19,651 bases of DNA from the NCBI GenBank assembly GCA_964394625.1, contig CAYMYK010000029.1, positions 1 through 19,651 of the forward strand, written 5' to 3'. The position numbers and the translations under genes were made by a program. Source of the DNA: JAUVYV01 sp964394625. Lineage in GTDB: Bacteria > Planctomycetota > Phycisphaerae > Sedimentisphaerales > Anaerobacaceae. Below, piece by piece: positions 7,225-13,750 of this stretch (its first letter is position 1; every line of letters begins with the position of its first letter). The notes beneath the pieces are model-generated. The model was not told where the DNA came from, ran no database searches, and saw nothing but the letters and a program-made list of their open reading frames with translations.

Positions 7225-7652
7225 AGTCGGTTGCCGGTAAAAAGGTTGAGCAGTTGCTCAGCAAGGTAAATCTTCGGCGGACCGCACCGAGGATGTCTGT
7301 ACTGTCGGCCCTGGTCGATGCCGGAAAGCCGCAGAGCGCCCGCCAAATAGCGAGCAGGCTCGGTCCCGACGGCCCGGACAAGGTGACCATTTATCGCGTG
7401 CTCGAGATCTTGGTGGGCGCAGGGCTGGTTCACAGGGCGTTTTTACAGAAGAGAAGCTGTTACTACGAACGTGCGGACAGATGCACCGAGAGTCAGTGCC
7501 ATCCGCACTTTACGTGCGTTAAGTGTGGCCGGATATACTGCCTTACGGAGGTGACGATTCCTATGGCGGAAAGTCACTACAAGGGCTTTACCATCCGGCA
7601 TCAGCAGGTCCGGCTTGAAGGGCTGTGTCCTGCGTGCGGGGGTGCTTCTTAG
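7221..7652 (+). CDS. Fur-family metal-dependent transcriptional regulator
   Basis: A 143-residue DNA-binding repressor of the Fur/Zur/PerR family. The N-terminal winged helix (about 8-80) includes LRRTAPRMSVLSAL and the recognition region KVTIYRVLEILVGAGLV. The C-terminal dimerisation domain has CHPHFTCVKCGR (93-104) and LCPACG (135-140), giving two CxxC pairs (99/102, 136/139) for the structural zinc, with His94, His96, His119 and His127 as possible sensor ligands. It starts with GTG inside the preceding gene's stop region and has GGAG eight bases upstream (7209-7212). The 7-1-7 palindrome at 6475-6489 is its probable own operator. Whether it senses zinc, iron, manganese or peroxide cannot be decided; the pairing with a His/Cys-rich membrane protein makes a metal-uptake regulator likely. 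Confidence 0.92.
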   Translation: MKSVAGKKVEQLLSKVNLRRTAPRMSVLSALVDAGKPQSARQIASRLGPDGPDKVTIYRVLEILVGAGLVHRAFLQKRSCYYERADRCTESQCHPHFTCVKCGRIYCLTEVTIPMAESHYKGFTIRHQQVRLEGLCPACGGAS

Positions 7653-7679
7653 TTGTGTCGGCTCTATAATTTCGAGGTT

Positions 7680-8519
7680 TTAGAAAAGTTTTAATACCTT
7701 TGCAATGGTGAACAGGCCCAGAACGATTGTGAGCACTGCAATCGCCAGCTTGAGGTTCCTGTCGCTTATAATTTTTACGCTTTTGGCTGAGAGCGGAACG
7801 GAAAAGACCGCACCGATAATGACCCAGGGGGCCAGATGCCAGTCGAGCGGGGCCTTTGAGATGAGTAAATATGCAATGACTCCGACCAGGCAGGTCAATC
7901 CTTCGGCCAGTGAGGTAATACCGACGGCGCTTCTGCCTTCGACGCCCGAGAGGACCTGGCCGCTCGTTACCAGCGGGCCATATCCGCCGCCGCTCATTCC
8001 CTTATTGAATGAGGCGATAACGCCCAGTATGGTTATTTTCTTCCAGGAGAATTTGAAGCGCCTGTTTATGAATATCAGTATTATCAGGCCCATTGACAGG
8101 ACAAGACAGCCGATATAAAGCTTTAACCAGAACTTGGGGATGCTCACTGCCACAAAGACGGCGGCAACCGTACCGATTACACTACACGCGCCCAACAACA
8201 AGGCAACCTTGAGATGCTTTGGCACTGTTTTTTTGAAAGTCTCGATGTAACCAAGCGGGCTGAGCAATTTGGTGATTTTGAAGATGTCGGCCGATTTTGG
8301 TTTGAGGTCAACGTTTCCTTCGCGGTGATGGAAGAACCCGGCCAGCAGGCCCGTAATCAACTCCGAGAGCAACACGACCGGCACAATCTGCATCGGGCTG
8401 AAGCCCATCAGCAGAAAGACCGGCGTCAGAGTTGTTCCGTATCCCATACCTAATGTGGAATCCATATACTCGCAGAAAAAAGCGAGTACCGGCACCACAA
8501 AGAACTGCCAGGTTTCCAT
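7680..8519 (-). CDS. TauE/SafE-family anion (sulfite/organosulfonate-type) exporter
   Basis: An inner-membrane protein of 279 residues with about eight hydrophobic helices in two related halves. The conserved first-half pattern DSTLGMGYGTTLTP (20-33) and its second-half counterpart SFNKGMSGGGYGPLVTSG mark the TauE/SafE (DUF81) family. Characterised members are implicated in export of sulfite, sulfoacetate or related anions. The ATG has a strong GGAGGA six bases upstream (8526-8531). It is the second gene after the Rrf2 regulator, 77 bases downstream, and a 21-bp-period tandem repeat sits in that gap. It is convergent with the Fur-family gene, only 27 bases away, and no terminator is visible between them. 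The family is sure; the substrate is not, although the Rrf2 neighbour makes sulfur metabolism plausible. Confidence 0.88.
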   Translation of the reverse strand: METWQFFVVPVLAFFCEYMDSTLGMGYGTTLTPVFLLMGFSPMQIVPVVLLSELITGLLAGFFHHREGNVDLKPKSADIFKITKLLSPLGYIETFKKTVPKHLKVALLLGACSVIGTVAAVFVAVSIPKFWLKLYIGCLVLSMGLIILIFINRRFKFSWKKITILGVIASFNKGMSGGGYGPLVTSGQVLSGVEGRSAVGITSLAEGLTCLVGVIAYLLISKAPLDWHLAPWVIIGAVFSVPLSAKSVKIISDRNLKLAIAVLTIVLGLFTIAKVLKLF

Positions 8520-8528
8520 ATTTACTCC

Positions 8529-8568
8529 TCCAATTTCACCTTCTAAACATCCAATTTCACTTTCTAAA
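8529..8568 (-). repeat. Tandem direct repeat, two 19-base copies with a 21-bp period
   Basis: On the plus strand TCCAATTTCACCTTCTAAA (8529-8547) is repeated with one mismatch at 8550-8568 after two bases. In the direction of transcription the second copy runs into the Shine-Dalgarno of the TauE-like gene. A 21-bp period is two helical turns, so two proteins could bind one DNA face. The repeat creates a tiny frame, ATG-TTT-AGA-AGG-TGA (8550-8536). It may be an operator, an RNA element or a recent duplication. Confidence 0.7.
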
Positions 8569-8596
8569 AAGAACTGCGGCGGATTAGGCGCCGATA

Positions 8597-8998
8597 TCAG
8601 GCCAGGTCTGAGAGTTTCACGGCCTGAAGTCTGTTCGCAACGTAATCCCTTATTTCTCTGAAAAGCTTTGTGATTTTTTTTTCTTTTTCGAGAGGGGTAT
8701 GTGAGAAGAAATACCGGCTTACCGATTCGGTCGGCGCCAAAGGTCCGTCCATAAGTCGTATTATTTCAGCGAGCGAAATTTTTGAGGCCGGTTTTGCCAG
8801 GGCGCAGCCGCCGGCTGTGCCCCGTTTTGTTTTGATGTATCCGCCCCGTTTCAGTATTCCGAACAGAAGCTCAAGATACTTCTTCGAGATGTTGTAATGG
8901 GAGCATATCTGTTCGATTTTAACGAACCCGTCTTTCCGGTGTCGTGCGATATAAACAAGGGCCAGTATTGAGTATTCACTTTTTGTTGTAAGCTTCAT
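8597..8998 (-). CDS. Rrf2-family transcriptional regulator without Fe-S cysteines
   Basis: A 133-residue winged-helix repressor of the Rrf2 family. The start MKLTTKSEYSILALVYIA, the helix-turn-helix with ISKKYLELLFGILKRGG and the wing GTAGGCALAKP are typical. IscR and NsrR coordinate a cluster with three cysteines near residues 90-105. Here that stretch (PTESVSRYFFSHTPLEKEKK) has none, and only Cys32 and Cys65 remain. It therefore resembles CymR-type members, which act in cysteine and sulfur control. It is first in a two-gene unit with the TauE/SafE exporter and is transcribed from a consensus promoter at 9034-9062, which carries a possible autoregulatory palindrome. Sulfur-responsive control of the exporter is inferred from context. 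Confidence 0.9.
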   Translation of the reverse strand: MKLTTKSEYSILALVYIARHRKDGFVKIEQICSHYNISKKYLELLFGILKRGGYIKTKRGTAGGCALAKPASKISLAEIIRLMDGPLAPTESVSRYFFSHTPLEKEKKITKLFREIRDYVANRLQAVKLSDLA

Positions 8999-9025
8999 TT
9001 TGCCTTTTTTCCTTATTTAGCTTGT

Positions 9026-9040
9026 CTATAGGCATTATAG
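9026..9040. promoter_or_regulatory. Short inverted repeat over the rrf2 -10 region
   Basis: CTATA-ggcat-TATAG (plus strand) is a perfect 5-bp inverted repeat spanning the -10 hexamer and predicted start of the Rrf2 gene promoter. The same bases can be read as two GCCTATA direct copies, 9 bp apart, on the minus strand. A regulator bound here would block initiation; autoregulation by the Rrf2 protein is the simplest guess. Confidence 0.4.
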
Positions 9041-9062
9041 GCAAAGCCGTATGGTTTGTCAA
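9034..9062 (-). promoter_or_regulatory. Consensus promoter of the rrf2-tauE unit
   Basis: On the minus strand TTGACA (9062-9057), exactly 17 bp, then TATAAT (9039-9034). Both hexamers and the spacing are ideal, predicting a strong promoter and a leader of about 28 bases before the ATG at 8998. Such strength usually goes with repression. Confidence 0.85.
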
Positions 9063-9206
9063 GAGAAAAAATAAATTTTTTTGAAGCTGGTTTCACACAG
9101 CGCTTATGTTGCACGGGGAGCAGGCAAAATTAGCGTGCCGTGCGGCAGGGGCTTTATTCGGGTGGGGGTATGGACAAAAAGTGCGGTGGAGATTAACATA
9201 GGGCCT

Positions 9207-10154
9207 ATGAAAGTATATCCGCTGAAATTTGAGCCGATATTCAAGCAGCGTATATGGGGCGGGCGGAAGCTGCAGGATGTCTTCGGCAAAGACATCCCGG
9301 CGGGTGAAAGAATAGGAGAGAGCTGGGAATTGGACGATTTGCCGGATGACAAATCGGTGATTGCAAACGGCGAGCTGGCCGGTCAGACCATTAGAGAAGC
9401 CGTCGAAAAGTGGCCCGAAGAGATAACAGGAGAAGCGAATTTCTCGCTGCCCTTTCCTCTGCTGATAAAGATTCTCGACTGTGAAGAGGTGCTGAGCGTC
9501 CAGGTTCACCCGGATGCCGAGGCGGTCGGGCGGATGGGCAAAGGGGATATGAAGACGGAATGCTGGTATGTGATTTGGGCGGCGCCGGGAGCGGTGATTT
9601 ACAAGGGTTTGAAAGACGGCGTGGGAAAAGAGGACTTTTTAACGGCGATAGAGAATGGCACGGTCGAGCAGACGCTGAGGAAAATCGAGGTGAGGCAGGG
9701 CGAATGCCACATTCTGCCGGCGGGTACGACGCATGCGATAGGGGCGGGTCTCTTGATGGCTGAGATTCAGACGCCGTCCGACACGACGTACCGCGTTTTC
9801 GACTGGAACCGGCTTGACGACGGTGGTAAGCCGCGGCAGCTTCACATTGAAGAGGCGCTGCAGTGCATTCACTTTGACTCGTCGGCGGACGACCTGTCGG
9901 TAACCACGGTCGGCTGGCTCGTGGATTGCGAGTATTTCAAAATCGATAAGGGACATCAGGCAAGCGGCTGCGAGCTTCTTTTGTCGCCGGGTAAAATGAA
10001 AACACTGATTGTACTGAGCGGTTCCGGAACAATTGTGGGCGCCGACGGCGGCGCAGAGCAGTTCAGGGCCGGACAGACACTGCTCGTGCCGGTTGCTTAC
10101 GAAGGGGCAGTGTGTTTTGCAGCCGATACGGAATATCTGACAGTGACAATTTGA
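9207..10154 (+). CDS. manA: Type I mannose-6-phosphate isomerase
   Basis: A cytoplasmic zinc cupin enzyme that interconverts fructose-6-phosphate and mannose-6-phosphate, the entry to GDP-mannose. It is 315 residues, the short bacterial form. The family N-terminus MKVYPLKFEPIFKQRIWGG begins at this ATG; the frame is open 42 codons further upstream to 9081, but that extension has no family likeness. Zinc ligands are visible: QVH at 99-101, Glu118 in KTE, and His176 in PAGTTHAIGAG (171-181). Arg196 in DTTYRVFDW is the catalytic-arginine region. GGAG (9188-9191) is 15 bases upstream and AGGG only three, so the ribosome site is poor. It leads the plus-strand sugar-nucleotide set, 60 bases before the DegT-type gene. 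No clear promoter is seen between 9063 and 9206. Confidence 0.92.
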   Translation: MKVYPLKFEPIFKQRIWGGRKLQDVFGKDIPAGERIGESWELDDLPDDKSVIANGELAGQTIREAVEKWPEEITGEANFSLPFPLLIKILDCEEVLSVQVHPDAEAVGRMGKGDMKTECWYVIWAAPGAVIYKGLKDGVGKEDFLTAIENGTVEQTLRKIEVRQGECHILPAGTTHAIGAGLLMAEIQTPSDTTYRVFDWNRLDDGGKPRQLHIEEALQCIHFDSSADDLSVTTVGWLVDCEYFKIDKGHQASGCELLLSPGKMKTLIVLSGSGTIVGADGGAEQFRAGQTLLVPVAYEGAVCFAADTEYLTVTI

Positions 10155-10214
10155 TACGCGTAATGCGACCGCGATGGTTCGCAAAGCCGCGGCAGGATTG
10201 TAAAGGCGTAAGAG

Positions 10215-11330
10215 ATGAAAGAAGTGCTGATGCAGGTTCCGTTTTTTGATTTGAAGGCCCAGTATGCCGAGTACAGGGCCGAGGCGCTGAAGGCGATTGA
10301 CGAGGTCTGCGAAAGTCAGATCTTTTGCTTAGGGCCTGCGGTGACAAAATTCGAGGAGCAAATCTGCGATTATATCGGGTGCAAATACGCCATAGGCGTT
10401 TCGAGCGGCACCGATGCGCTGCTTGTCAGCTTGATGTCGCTCGGGGTCGGGCCTGGCGATGAGGCGATAACGACGCCGTTCACGTTTTTTGCGACGGCCG
10501 CTTCGGTGGCCCGCGTCGGAGCAAAACCGGTCTTTGTCGATGTGGACGAAGATTCGTACAATATCGACCCTGCCGGGATAGAAGAGAAAGTGACCGAGAG
10601 GACACGCGTTATTATACCGGCGCATCTGTTCGGGCAGGCGGCGCAGATGGGGCCGATTCTGGAAATTGCTGGGCGTTACAATCTGGCGGTAATAGAGGAT
10701 GCCGCGCAGGCGATTGGAGCGATGCAGGACGGGAATAGGTGCGGTAATTTCGGCGATGCTGCGTGCTTTTCGTTTTATCCGACGAAGAATCTCGGGGCGT
10801 TCGGGGATGCCGGTCTTGTTACGACGAACGATGAGCGGCTTGCCGGGCGGGTCCGGCTGCTGCGGGTACACGGTCAAATGCCCGGGTATGTTCACGAGGC
10901 AATCGGCGGCAACTTCCGGATGGATAATATCCAGGCCGCGGTGCTCAGCGTTAAGCTCAAGTACCTCGATAAGTGGAACGACAGACGCAGAGAATATGCC
11001 GGCATATACGACGAGATATTTGCGGGCTCGGTTGTCCGAAACCCGGGGATAGATTCGAATAACGTCAGCACTTATCATCAATATACGGTTACAGTGCCCG
11101 ACAGAGACGGTTTACAGAAATACCTGAAGGAAAAAGGTATCGGCTGTGCGGTCTTTTACCCCAAGCCGCTTCATCTGCAGGACTGCTTCAGCCGACTTGG
11201 GTACAGGGTCGGCGATTTCAGTACGGCAGAGAAGCTGTGCGAAGAGGTACTGTCGCTGCCGATTTATCCGGAGCTGACAGCCGGGCAGATTGAATATGTG
11301 GGAAAAAGCGTATTGAGATTCTATCAATAG
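10215..11330 (+). CDS. DegT/DnrJ/EryC1/StrS-family sugar-nucleotide aminotransferase
   Basis: A PLP enzyme of 371 residues that transfers an amino group from glutamate to a keto-sugar nucleotide, for amino sugars of surface polysaccharides. Visible features: VPFFDLKAQY at 8-17, SSGTDALL at 63-70, Asp162 in VIEDAAQAIGA for the pyridine nitrogen, and the PLP lysine Lys191 in FYPTKNLGAFGDAG. The C-terminal small domain includes YHQYTVTVPDRDGL and the AVFYPKPLHLQ stretch typical of the family. The ATG at 10215 has AAGG eight bases upstream; a second ATG five codons on (10230) is an alternative. It resembles WbpE/FdtB-type members, but the exact substrate cannot be assigned. The next gene starts 17 bases downstream. 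Confidence 0.92.
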   Translation: MKEVLMQVPFFDLKAQYAEYRAEALKAIDEVCESQIFCLGPAVTKFEEQICDYIGCKYAIGVSSGTDALLVSLMSLGVGPGDEAITTPFTFFATAASVARVGAKPVFVDVDEDSYNIDPAGIEEKVTERTRVIIPAHLFGQAAQMGPILEIAGRYNLAVIEDAAQAIGAMQDGNRCGNFGDAACFSFYPTKNLGAFGDAGLVTTNDERLAGRVRLLRVHGQMPGYVHEAIGGNFRMDNIQAAVLSVKLKYLDKWNDRRREYAGIYDEIFAGSVVRNPGIDSNNVSTYHQYTVTVPDRDGLQKYLKEKGIGCAVFYPKPLHLQDCFSRLGYRVGDFSTAEKLCEEVLSLPIYPELTAGQIEYVGKSVLRFYQ

Positions 11331-11347
11331 TGTGACGGGGATTATCG

Positions 11348-11899
11348 GTGCTCAAGGCGAGTGAAAATCCGCCGGTTGTGTGGCCTGAGGGCAAATCGAT
11401 TCGCGATTTTCCCGGATTGTGGTGTGTTGCACATACAAAGGCGCGAAACGAAAAGGCGCTGGCACAGGATTTGGTCAACAAGGACATAAACTATTTTCTT
11501 CCGATGAGCTGGAAGGTGCATCACCACCGCGGGCGAAGGTTTCGTTCGCTTCTTCCGCTGTTTAGCGGGTACCTGTTCTTCTGCGGCCAGGAGAATCAGC
11601 GCGTCGAAGTTCTGCGTACGAACCGGGTGGCGAATCTGATTGAGGTTATAGACCAGGACAAGCTTCTCGGCGAGCTGGTTCAAATCGAGCAGGCGCTCGT
11701 TGCGGGCGCCCCTCTTGTGCCGCACAAATATATCAGGATTGGGCAGCGCTGCCGGGTAACAGCGGGGCCTTTGATGGGCCTGGAGGGGATTGTGGTCAAG
11801 GCAGGAAAGGGGATACGGCTTGTACTGCAGGTGGACATGCTCGGCCAGGCGACAAGCGTAGAGATTGACGCCGACATAATAGAGCTTGTCGAGGAGTAA
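11348..11899 (+). CDS. NusG-family specialised transcription elongation factor (RfaH/UpxY/LoaP-like)
   Basis: A 183-residue NusG paralogue. An N-terminal NGN domain (about 22-117) begins WCVAHTKARNEKALAQDL and carries the characteristic PLFSGYLFF at 70-78 (PLFPGYVF in NusG). A C-terminal KOW domain (about 130-183) has GQRCRVTAGPLMGLEGIVV. Paralogues of this kind bind RNA polymerase and prevent premature termination in particular long operons, most often polysaccharide clusters. Housekeeping nusG normally lies beside secE and rplK, which are absent here. The start is GTG with GGGG seven bases upstream (11337-11340). Its position between the aminotransferase and ugd supports a dedicated role in this cluster, but no ops-like recruitment site was identified. 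Confidence 0.9.
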   Translation: MLKASENPPVVWPEGKSIRDFPGLWCVAHTKARNEKALAQDLVNKDINYFLPMSWKVHHHRGRRFRSLLPLFSGYLFFCGQENQRVEVLRTNRVANLIEVIDQDKLLGELVQIEQALVAGAPLVPHKYIRIGQRCRVTAGPLMGLEGIVVKAGKGIRLVLQVDMLGQATSVEIDADIIELVEE

Positions 11900-11939
11900 A
11901 CGATTTCGGGACATTCGGTGGAGCCGATTGGACTGTAGA

Positions 11940-11960
11940 ACAGGCCGATACAGGCCGATA
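11940..11960 (+). repeat. 10-bp tandem duplication upstream of ugd
   Basis: ACAGGCCGAT occurs twice in immediate succession (11940-11949, 11950-11959) in the 88-base gap between the NusG-like gene and ugd. The period equals one helical turn. With only two copies it may be a simple slippage product. Confidence 0.5.
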
Positions 11961-11987
11961 TACCGTGTAAGAGTAGAGGTATTTAAT

Positions 11988-13292
11988 ATGAAGGTTTGTG
12001 TGGTTGGGGTTGGTTACGTCGGGTTGGTGACGGCGGGCTGCCTGGCTGAGGCGGGCAACAGGGTTGTATGCGTTGACAACGACGAGGATAAAATCGCCGC
12101 CCTGAAAGATGGGACCATACCGATATACGAGCCGGGCCTGACGGAGATAGTCAATCGCAACGAAAAGCTGGGCCGGCTGCGGTTCACGAGCAAGCTGAAG
12201 GAGGGCATGGCCGAGTCGCTGATAATTTTTCTTGCGGTGGGCACTCCGCCCAGGCCGGACGGCTCGGCGGATATGTCGGCTGTGCTCGCCGTGTCCGGTG
12301 AAATCGCCGAACTTATGACCGAATACCGAATCATCGTTACCAAGAGCACCGTGCCTGTGGGAACGGCTGAGAAGGTGACGGATCTGATTCGGTCCAGGAC
12401 CCGGACACCCTTCGACTACGTGAGCAATCCGGAATTTCTCAAGGAGGGCTCTGCCGTCGAGGATTTTATGAGCCCGGACCGCATCATTATGGGCACGGGC
12501 AATCCGGCGGTGGAGGAGATAATGAAACAGTTGTACAGCCCGTTTATGCGCAGGGGCAACCGGATATTGTTTATGGACGCCGCCTCGGCCGAGATGACCA
12601 AATACGCGGCAAACGCGATGTTGGCGACAAGAATTTCGTTTATGAATGAAGTTGCGGCGCTGTGTGAAAGAATTGGCGCGGATGTGGAGATGGTCAGGCG
12701 GGGATTAGGCGGCGACTCGCGAATCGGCTCGGCGTTCTTGTTTCCCGGGGTCGGCTTCGGCGGAAGCTGCTTTCCTAAGGATATTCGTGCTCTGATTCAT
12801 ACCGGCGAGCAGCACGGCGTGGAAATGACCGTAGCCAAAGCGGTACGGCAGGCAAACGCAGATGCGCAGGAAAGATTTGCGAAGCGGGTGGTGGACTATT
12901 TCGGCGACAGAAAGGATGTAACGCTGGCGGTGTGGGGACTTGCCTTCAAGGCGAAGACCGACGACGTACGGGAGTCGCCGGCGATAAACTGCATAAAGAG
13001 GATGCTCGCCAACGGAATGAAGATAAAGGCATACGACCCACAGGCGCTTTCCGCGGCGGCTGCGGCGCTGGGTGGTAAAATCGAGACCTCCGAGAACGGC
13101 TACGATGCGCTCGACGGGGCCGATGCACTTGTGATTTTTACCGACTGGCAGGAGTTCAGGAACCCCGACTTCGAGCTTATCGCCAAAAAGCTGACGAAGC
13201 CGGTCATCTTTGACGGCAGAAATCTCTACGACCCGAAAATAGTCAGGCGGGCGGGTATCGAATATCACTGTATTGGAAGGCCAGCGGGCTAA
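11988..13292 (+). CDS. ugd: UDP-glucose 6-dehydrogenase
   Basis: Oxidises UDP-glucose twice with NAD+ to UDP-glucuronate in the cytoplasm, supplying uronic acids for polysaccharide. It is 434 residues, normal for the family. The NAD-binding motif GVGYVGLVTA is at 7-16, followed by VDNDEDKI and the YEPGL signature at 47-51. The central domain has TKSTVPVGT and SNPEFLKEGSAVEDF. The catalytic Cys261 sits in GVGFGGSCFPKD. The C-terminal UDP-binding domain has LAFKAKTDDVRESPA. The frame is open upstream to 11886, but this ATG matches the family start and has AGAGG eight bases upstream (11975-11979). Paired with the downstream epimerase it gives UDP-galacturonate. Confidence 0.96.
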   Translation: MKVCVVGVGYVGLVTAGCLAEAGNRVVCVDNDEDKIAALKDGTIPIYEPGLTEIVNRNEKLGRLRFTSKLKEGMAESLIIFLAVGTPPRPDGSADMSAVLAVSGEIAELMTEYRIIVTKSTVPVGTAEKVTDLIRSRTRTPFDYVSNPEFLKEGSAVEDFMSPDRIIMGTGNPAVEEIMKQLYSPFMRRGNRILFMDAASAEMTKYAANAMLATRISFMNEVAALCERIGADVEMVRRGLGGDSRIGSAFLFPGVGFGGSCFPKDIRALIHTGEQHGVEMTVAKAVRQANADAQERFAKRVVDYFGDRKDVTLAVWGLAFKAKTDDVRESPAINCIKRMLANGMKIKAYDPQALSAAAAALGGKIETSENGYDALDGADALVIFTDWQEFRNPDFELIAKKLTKPVIFDGRNLYDPKIVRRAGIEYHCIGRPAG

Positions 13293-13366
13293 AGTGCTCC
13301 GGAATGCGGCGAGCGCAGCCGGCGGAGCCATCCAGAGGCAGGATAAAGAAAGGGAGAACTGGACAA

Positions 13367-13741
13367 ATGGATACGATGAATACGGTAATAAAAATAATCG
13401 GCACCGTTATTGTGTGCATCGGGTTTGGATATTTGCTCAGACCTGAGATGCTCAGGGGCATAATGGCGTTTTTCAGAAAGGGTGTGCGGCTTTACCTCGC
13501 AGCTTTTGTGAGATTTGCGCTGGCGGTTGTGTTTCTTTTGGCGGCGAGGGAATGTGAAATGCCGTGGGTGATAATCGCCTTTGCGGTATTATTTTTAATC
13601 TCGGGTCTTTTGATAGTCGCGCTCGGCCTTAAGAGGGTCAAAGGTATCCTTGACTGGTACCTGGAGCAGCCGATTTTTCTCCTTAGAATCCTGGCAGTCA
13701 TAGCGATGGCTGTCGGGCTGATTATCGTGTATGCAGCTTAG
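13367..13741 (+). CDS. Small four-helix membrane protein of unknown function
   Basis: A 124-residue, very hydrophobic protein with predicted helices at about 6-24, 41-60, 66-87 and 102-122, separated by basic loops (FRKGVR, GLKRVKG) that suggest both ends lie on the same side. I do not recognise a family. The frame stays open upstream to 13304, but the ATG at 13367 has GGAG ten bases upstream (13353-13356) and opens straight into the first helix. It lies 74 bases after ugd and 9 bases before the epimerase gene, so it is very probably part of the same transcript. A role in membrane association or assembly of the sugar-nucleotide or polysaccharide machinery is possible but not shown by sequence. 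Confidence 0.75.
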   Translation: MDTMNTVIKIIGTVIVCIGFGYLLRPEMLRGIMAFFRKGVRLYLAAFVRFALAVVFLLAARECEMPWVIIAFAVLFLISGLLIVALGLKRVKGILDWYLEQPIFLLRILAVIAMAVGLIIVYAA

Positions 13742-13750
13742 GGCAATTGT

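Noticed and set aside
7653..7679. Possible bidirectional terminator between the Fur-family and TauE-like genes
   Set aside because: Only 27 bases separate the convergent stops and they contain no inverted repeat or T-run.
9081..9206. N-terminal extension of the mannose-6-phosphate isomerase
   Set aside because: The 42 extra codons show no family similarity, while the ATG at 9207 begins exactly at the conserved N-terminus.
10329..11081. Minus-strand open frame (250 codons) opposite the DegT-type gene
   Set aside because: The aminotransferase on the other strand has every family motif; this frame has none and no ribosome site.
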